DNA from: Epichloe hybrida
Lineage: Eukaryota > Ascomycota > Sordariomycetes > Hypocreales > Clavicipitaceae
Direction of reading: 5' to 3'
Length of the DNA: 64,000 bases
Assembly: GCA_019022495.1 (NCBI GenBank)
Contig: JAFEKR010000041.1
Coordinates: 62,001 to 126,000, forward strand
Below, in pieces: positions 59,083 to 64,000 of this stretch. The position numbers and the translations under genes are program-made. Within the stretch, counting starts at the first letter, position 1, and each line of letters starts with the position of its first letter. The notes beneath the pieces are model-generated. The model was not told the DNA's origin. It made no database searches and saw only the letters and a list, made by a program, of their open reading frames with translations.

Positions 59083-59303
59083 TATCAGGTAGGGGTGTAG
59101 ATAGATGATGAAAAGTGTTCAATGTTGATTAATCAGAGGTGCAGATGATAGCTGACTTTTATACCTAAAGGGTACATAGTGCGCTATGGTAATGACTAGT
59201 CTACGGAGGTACTTCTGATATATTCGTCTCCACCGATGTCTTATCCTAGTCAATGCGCGCCCCTCGCCCACACATCCAATGCTTCAGGGAGCTCTTCCTG
59301 ACA
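59083..59303. repeat. Right LTR (5' LTR relative to the element)
   Basis: 221 bp from TATCAGGTAGGGG (TGTCAGG in the other copy) to CTCTTCCTGACA. It carries the T or A at 9 of the 26 differing sites, 8 of them in its inner (left) half. It should contain the transcription start of the minus-strand element. Confidence 0.88.
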
Positions 59304-59308
59304 GGTAT
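59304..59308. repeat. Target-site duplication, right copy
   Basis: GGTAT directly after the LTR end CCTGACA, matching 53891-53895. Confidence 0.85.
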
Positions 59309-59542
59309 GTACTCTGAACCCTCTAACATGCTCCATGCGGAATAAAATGCAAACTAGCCCTGATGACCGCCTGTCCAATCAGAGGATGACGCAATCGTGA
59401 AACGACCTAGTCGCGTACCACCTGGATTAGCGCCTATATGTTCAATCTCCGCGGTCGCAAAGACCATTTCAAGGGCCTCGAGAACCAAATCACGTGAGAG
59501 CACCAGCGAGGCAAGGCAGTATATACTACCGGTGACTACAAC

Positions 59543-61573
59543 TCACCATCGTGTGGTTTCCCATTCAACGATCCACGAGCAACAGATCTTTAGCCGTTCG
59601 CGCACACTAGACGTGGCAAGGAGCCTGTATTTCTCGGGATCCTTGACGGGCAACATGCTGGCGAACCACCATGGGAAGACGGCCGGGTCGTCGGGGCATT
59701 CGCCGTAGATGGCCAGCATGCGGGCCGTGAGCCACGGCACGCTCTGCGATCGCATGCGGGCGACGAAGTCCGAGGCAAATCTCATGAGGGTCCGCGTCGA
59801 CATGGTCTGGAGCTCGGCGGCAGTGACGGGCCGCGCCCCTCCCTCCTCTGCCGTCGTTTCCTCCGAGCCGCTCGTCACATTTGTCGTGTGCGGGCCGCCG
59901 TCGCCGTGGCCGTGGGTGTTGCCGCTCGTGTTTGGGTCACGGTCGCTTGCAGGTCTGGCGGCCGCCTCGGCTGCCTCCATGGCCTCCTCCTCTTCCAGCG
60001 ACACGTCATCTATTCTCTCCGTCTTGGCAACCGTGTACCCGTCTACTTCGCCGTAGCGAACGACTCGGAACCTGGCGAGGCCAACCGTCTCGATGAGACT
60101 GCGGCCGTCGGGGTAGAACTGGGCGTTGATTATGCGCAGCAGGGTGCCGAGCTGGTGGAAGTGCCTGTCGGTGTCGTCCCGAGGTCGCTTCGGCAGCACC
60201 ATGCCAAAGGTCTTGTTCCCTTCCAAGGCACGTCGGATCATGAGACGGTATCGCGGTTCGAATATGTGCAGGAAGGTCGGCATGGCAGGAAAGGCGAGCG
60301 TGCAAACAAAAAGCGGCAGGTCAAGATCTTCGTGACGCGCCGCGATTTCAGCCGCGACGGCCTCCTCTCGGGCCAGCTTTTCTTCGGGCCAGAAAAGTTC
60401 CGTTAGCCGGATGATGCGCTCGTTGGATGGACACAGTTCTGGGTTGAGAAGAGGGTTCATGGCCAATGTTCGCCGACATATCGGGCATCTATGTGAATGA
60501 TCAAGCGTCCGATGCAAGCACGGTCGACAAAACGTGTGGCCGCACCCTGTCGTAAAGGGGTCATGTAGTAGGGCATAGCACACCTGACAGTCTGTCTCAT
60601 TGCGCGTGGCGGTTTGGAGAAGGGTCAAGGACTTGATGTCCAAGCTGTTGTCCACCGGATTGCTGTCATCTGGTGATGGTGTCGGCGAGGCCATGTCGGT
60701 GTAGGTGACTTCCGTCTCAATTGCAAGGTCACCATTGGAGGCCAGAGACCAAGTTGATGGCAGTCTTCCACCTTGGAGGACATGTGGTGGACCTGGAGAA
60801 TTGTTGCTCTGTAGACGAGAGATGCCGGCAGCGTCGCATGGATTTCCGAGCCTGATGCTGGTTTGCAGTTTCAATTCCAACGCTACGGCTTTGGCCCGGT
60901 CCATCTCTTCCTCCATCAACTCGCCAACCTTGTTTAGAACAACATCAAGGCCACAGTCACTCAGGGCGTGTACCTTGGAGCATTCGCTAAAAGGACATCG
61001 AAACCCCTGTAGCCGATCGGGGAAAGCAGGATAGGTGATGCTCGTTCGGACATGGGTTTCCGGAATGCATGCCTTGCAAAGACTCCGGCCGCACGGCAGT
61101 GTTGTAGGGGTTTTCAGGGGTTTCGAGCAGTGGCGGCATTGGAAGAGGCGCACAACTTGACGTATGTGTTCCAGCCCGAGCGGCCGACTGCGAACCCTCG
61201 AGTCTTGGTCGTCGTCGTCGTAGCCGTCGTCGTCGTCGTCGTCTACATGATGGGCGTGAGCAGCTTCCAGACCTCTTAGATGGTCTTGAGGGACGTGAGC
61301 AGCTTCCAGGCCTCTTGGAAGATGGTCTTGGTCGGCTTGTGCTACAGAAGCTGATGACGGCGCATCTTCCATGTGACTCTGCTCTTCCTCGCTGGCGCGC
61401 GGCATTCGTGGATGCTGACTCTCAGAGTCTCGGGCTGGTTCTAGGTCCGCATCGAGTCTGGTCTCGGCCAGTGAGGGCAGCTCTGGTGACATGAACGTCG
61501 AGAGCTGGGACGCATGCACCGTCGTGCGCGAGCCGACAGGACTGACTGAGAAGAACTGGTACAAACTTTGCAA
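59543..61573 (-). CDS. LONRF-type RING finger and LON-domain protein
   Basis: Intronless frame of up to 676 residues; the first codon at 61573 is TTG, so the likely start is the Met at about 61492 (MSPELPSLAETRLDADLE), giving about 649 residues. An acidic low-complexity segment with a repeated GLEAAH unit and Asp run precedes RING 1 (CRHCSKPLKTPTTLPCGRSL and CKACI...CPFSEC). RING 2 is CQVCYALLHDPFTTGCGHTF-CRPCL-HRCPICR. The LON substrate-binding domain follows (LPLFVCTLAFPAMPTFLHIF, EPRYRLMIRRALEGNKTFGM, YPDGRSLIETVGLARFRVVR). The C-terminal helical part includes FPWWFASMLPVKDPEKYRLL. It lacks a Lon AAA+ or protease domain, so it is predicted to be an E3 ubiquitin ligase that reads substrates through the LON fold. 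Substrate unknown. It is squeezed between two RIP-damaged blocks yet is intact. Confidence 0.93.
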   Translation of the reverse strand: MQSLYQFFSVSPVGSRTTVHASQLSTFMSPELPSLAETRLDADLEPARDSESQHPRMPRASEEEQSHMEDAPSSASVAQADQDHLPRGLEAAHVPQDHLRGLEAAHAHHVDDDDDDGYDDDDQDSRVRSRPLGLEHIRQVVRLFQCRHCSKPLKTPTTLPCGRSLCKACIPETHVRTSITYPAFPDRLQGFRCPFSECSKVHALSDCGLDVVLNKVGELMEEEMDRAKAVALELKLQTSIRLGNPCDAAGISRLQSNNSPGPPHVLQGGRLPSTWSLASNGDLAIETEVTYTDMASPTPSPDDSNPVDNSLDIKSLTLLQTATRNETDCQVCYALLHDPFTTGCGHTFCRPCLHRTLDHSHRCPICRRTLAMNPLLNPELCPSNERIIRLTELFWPEEKLAREEAVAAEIAARHEDLDLPLFVCTLAFPAMPTFLHIFEPRYRLMIRRALEGNKTFGMVLPKRPRDDTDRHFHQLGTLLRIINAQFYPDGRSLIETVGLARFRVVRYGEVDGYTVAKTERIDDVSLEEEEAMEAAEAAARPASDRDPNTSGNTHGHGDGGPHTTNVTSGSEETTAEEGGARPVTAAELQTMSTRTLMRFASDFVARMRSQSVPWLTARMLAIYGECPDDPAVFPWWFASMLPVKDPEKYRLLATSSVRERLKICCSWIVEWETTRW

Positions 61574-62525
61574 TATCTTTTTGCAATCAAAAAGGCCGAG
61601 GCAAGTCTTTGTGGCGACAGGACAGAGGCGGAGATGGGTCGACCACGATGACGGATAACCAAGTATTCGTCGTTGTAGTGGAAAGAAGTGTTGCGTGGTT
61701 TCCGTTTTCCGGAGTTATGTACATGTATGGCGTATGGGACAAAGCGACGGAATCGCCGGGCAGGGGTGGCGTCGTCGTCGTCGTCCCAAGGGCAAAGCGA
61801 GGCAGACACGGTTTGACGTACGAGCCGATGGTCACCGAGGTGGGAGGTGGATGGGGTGAGGGAGCTGGGAAAAAGGCATCGTCATACATGTACACACACA
61901 CACATGGCATTTTTTTTTTTTTGTCTTGACAAAAGACTGAATCGCAAGTGGCCCCCGACGGCCGTCATCCCGCCGTCAACCGCCGTCCACCGCCGGGCTG
62001 CTGAAAAACCTGGACCCCTGGGCTTCGGCGGGTTTCGGTGACGCTCACATGTTGTAGTCTCAGGTCCGTGCTTGGGGCTTCATGTGTCGGTGCGTTTTGT
62101 CTTGCACTCTTGTACATACATGCATACATGTATGTAGCGCGCAGGGAAACTGGACCCTGAATCACGGGATCACGCTCCACGCTCCACGCCCCCGCAGCCC
62201 GAGCAAAAAGTATGATGCTCTCTATCTATGTACATGGCCGTCGATCCTCGTGCAACACGTCATTTCCATCATCGGCCCTACGTGGCTAGAGTGAAGCTGT
62301 CCTCTGCCTTGTTGGCATCCAAGAAACCGTGGGGAAATCGTATTGCTCTGACGCTTGCACTCGCTGCATTCGCTGCACCCGCATTCTTCAAAAGCAGCAT
62401 CATGACCGCCACTTGCTCGCTTGGCTTCAGAAGCGCTGCGTGGCGCGGCCTACAACGTTTGACCGTTGTGGCGGCACATTGCCACGAGCAGGCTAGATCC
62501 CAAACAGTCATACAGACAGAATGAC
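61574..62525. promoter_or_regulatory. Upstream region of the LONRF-type gene
   Basis: About 950 bp of GC-balanced sequence. Contains CGTCGTCGTCGTCGTC at 61769-61784 and ATACATGCATACATGTATGT near 62115-62133. A 98-codon plus frame (62228-62524) has a Leu/Ala-rich stretch but no recognised family and I do not call it. This is the promoter side of the RING/LON gene. Confidence 0.4.
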
Positions 62526-64000
62526 TAGTAGACTTGTTAAGTGGGGAAATGGCTTACATAATAAAAGGTGAATCAGAGTGGTAGTAATTATGGGGAAACC
62601 GTAGCTAGAGTAGATACTAATCAACCATCATCATTACCACTATCATTTTGGTACGAGTTCATGGTGATGAGACTAGGACTTACTATCTCTTTTAATTACT
62701 CTATAAGAATATAATTATATCTTAAAGACTAGAAATCCTGAAATCAGGACTAAACAAACAATCAGAGAATAATTAAGAGAAGAAATTATCTATGGACTAC
62801 TAGAGTATAGCTATAGTTAGAAATAGAAGAAGAATGGATTTATACCCTTAGAGCTATAGTTGCTAAACATAGGGCAATAAGAGATAAGGAAGAAGACTAA
62901 CTACAGCTAGGAATAGCTTTAAACTATAAGGCAGTGATTATTAAGGACTATAGGACTTAAGCAATAGGTTTAAGAACTATAGGACTTAGACACACTAGTT
63001 AAAGTGCGAACAACAAGAACCTTATATTTAATAAGATTAGGAATTATGGATAGAATTATAACTAAAGATCTAGAACTATAATAAAACTAGGAATAAAATA
63101 ATCTAATAATAAACGAATAACCTAAGAATAACTTATAGATAAGCTAAGAGCTAATGGATTAGCACCGTTAGAAATAACTAATTAATGGAGTACTAAGAGA
63201 TTCTAGAAGTCTTATTCTAGGCTAGATACGCTAAGACATAAGGACACTTTAAATTAATTTAAGGGACTATAGAAATCAGGTTTAACCTAGAGAAGCTATC
63301 CTTAGTAGCCTCTATTTCTAGACTTAGCAAAACACTGCTATCTTCTTACTAATAGAATATAACCTAGATAGACTTAGATAATAAGATCCTTCTCTGAATT
63401 TTTAGAGACTATAGAATTACGCCTAAGACTTAGAAACTCACCCTAGTAATTAGTATTTGCTAGACTTAACCTAATAAGGGAGATATACTATAGACTTTAT
63501 TTAAATAAAGTAATAAGTTAAGCATTTTATTACTATATTTATTACTATAAAAAATAAGTAACTACAAATATTAAATTAGAATCTCTAGTAGTAATTAATC
63601 TCCTATGCTATAGTGGCGAAGAAGTTATTATAGGTAAGCGTGATACCTCTAGATAAGAGGACTAAACCTTCTGCTTTAGAGCAAGCTTTAAACTACCTCT
63701 TACTTATAAAAACCATGGTTTGCTAAGCTTATTTTACTACTAAATCCTAATAGAGGGCGTATAGACTACTAACTTACCTTTACCTTGCTTTGCTCCACTT
63801 TTACCTTTACTCTTTTGCTTATCTAATCTTCTAATTAGACAAAATAGTGTAAATATGGTTTGCGCACTGTGTTTTAGAGGCGAGAATCTAGCTTAGAGCT
63901 AGACATAGAAGGTTTAAAGATAAAGAGTTAAATTATTACGTAATTAGGAGTGCCTAACTTAGGAATGGAGAAATTAGTAAAAAGAAATAGGAAGGTAGTA
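62526..64000. mobile_element. AT-rich, stop-filled block, likely RIP-damaged repeat (type unknown), cut by window edge
   Basis: The sequence changes abruptly to AT-rich with TA and AA/TT-rich words (TATAG, CTAAG, TTAGA) and no frame of any length on either strand, much like the copia interior. A 13-base repeat ACTATAGGACTTA occurs at about 62949-62961 and 62976-62988. No LTR, inverted repeat or motif of a named transposon family could be read, and no match to the copia LTR is visible. RIP damage is inferred from composition alone. Confidence 0.6.

Larger units (their letters stand above)
53896..59303 (-). mobile_element. Ty1/copia LTR retrotransposon, complete in outline, RIP-inactivated
   Basis: 5408 bp bounded by two 221-bp LTRs and the GGTAT duplication. 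Protein traces read on the minus strand: near 57660-57730 VLYNSKANIHIFNN resembles the copia protease core (the DSGA motif with G-to-A changes); near 55285-55325 LYRLQEAP matches the reverse-transcriptase ALYGLRQAP motif, and near 55150-55195 FILFFYVNNIIVLYP matches the YVDD box with Asp codons changed to Asn. The 2.3 kb between protease and reverse transcriptase leaves room for integrase, the copia order; the gypsy order would place RT directly after protease. All frames are full of stops. Base composition drops sharply to AT-rich inside the element. No intact gene is present; mobility is not expected. Confidence 0.85.

Noticed and set aside
62228..62524. 98-codon plus frame with a hydrophobic stretch
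   Set aside because: No recognised family, weak start context, next to an AT-rich repeat block.

Overview
The window is nuclear DNA of a filamentous ascomycete, most likely a sordariomycete of the Hypocreales type (inferred from protein resemblance and short introns, not from a search). Genes carry short GT-AG introns with CTRAC/TACTAAT-like branch points. About 18 protein genes sit on both strands in GC-balanced DNA. Two AT-rich blocks (53.9-59.3 kb and 62.5-64 kb) look heavily mutated by repeat-induced point mutation (RIP).

Left part (0-22 kb) is mostly conserved housekeeping: the start of GET3 (tail-anchored protein insertion), a Thr-rich single-pass membrane protein, 5-hydroxyisourate hydrolase, a small unknown gene, a CDC50-type flippase subunit, FACT subunit SPT16, a carboxymuconolactone-decarboxylase-like protein, a one-span membrane protein, the BUD32 kinase, the glutamate-cysteine ligase regulatory subunit, the AP-1 sigma adaptin and MAF1. 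Several of these start with tiny coding exons (6 to 26 nt).

The middle (23-39 kb, all minus strand) holds a 1.3-kaa disordered protein with a helical, possibly histone-fold-like N-terminus, a cytochrome b561 protein with a long disordered tail, the MAK11 WD40 ribosome-assembly factor and an Ark1/Prk1-type endocytic kinase whose reading frame shifts before its C-terminal part.

The right part (39-62 kb) is more accessory: a HeLo-domain plus pseudokinase protein (fungal cell-death/incompatibility type) divergent from a Zn2Cys6 regulator; a 0.59-kb MITE with 55-bp inverted repeats; a sugar-type MFS transporter with a one-base frameshift, divergent from an acyl-CoA dehydrogenase; a disordered protein ending in GW/WG repeats; a complete but dead 5.4-kb Ty1/copia element with 221-bp LTRs and a GGTAT target duplication; a two-RING LON-domain (LONRF-type) ubiquitin-ligase candidate; and a second, untyped AT-rich block running off the edge. 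The two LTRs differ only by transitions, with the mutations concentrated on the side of each LTR that faces the element interior.
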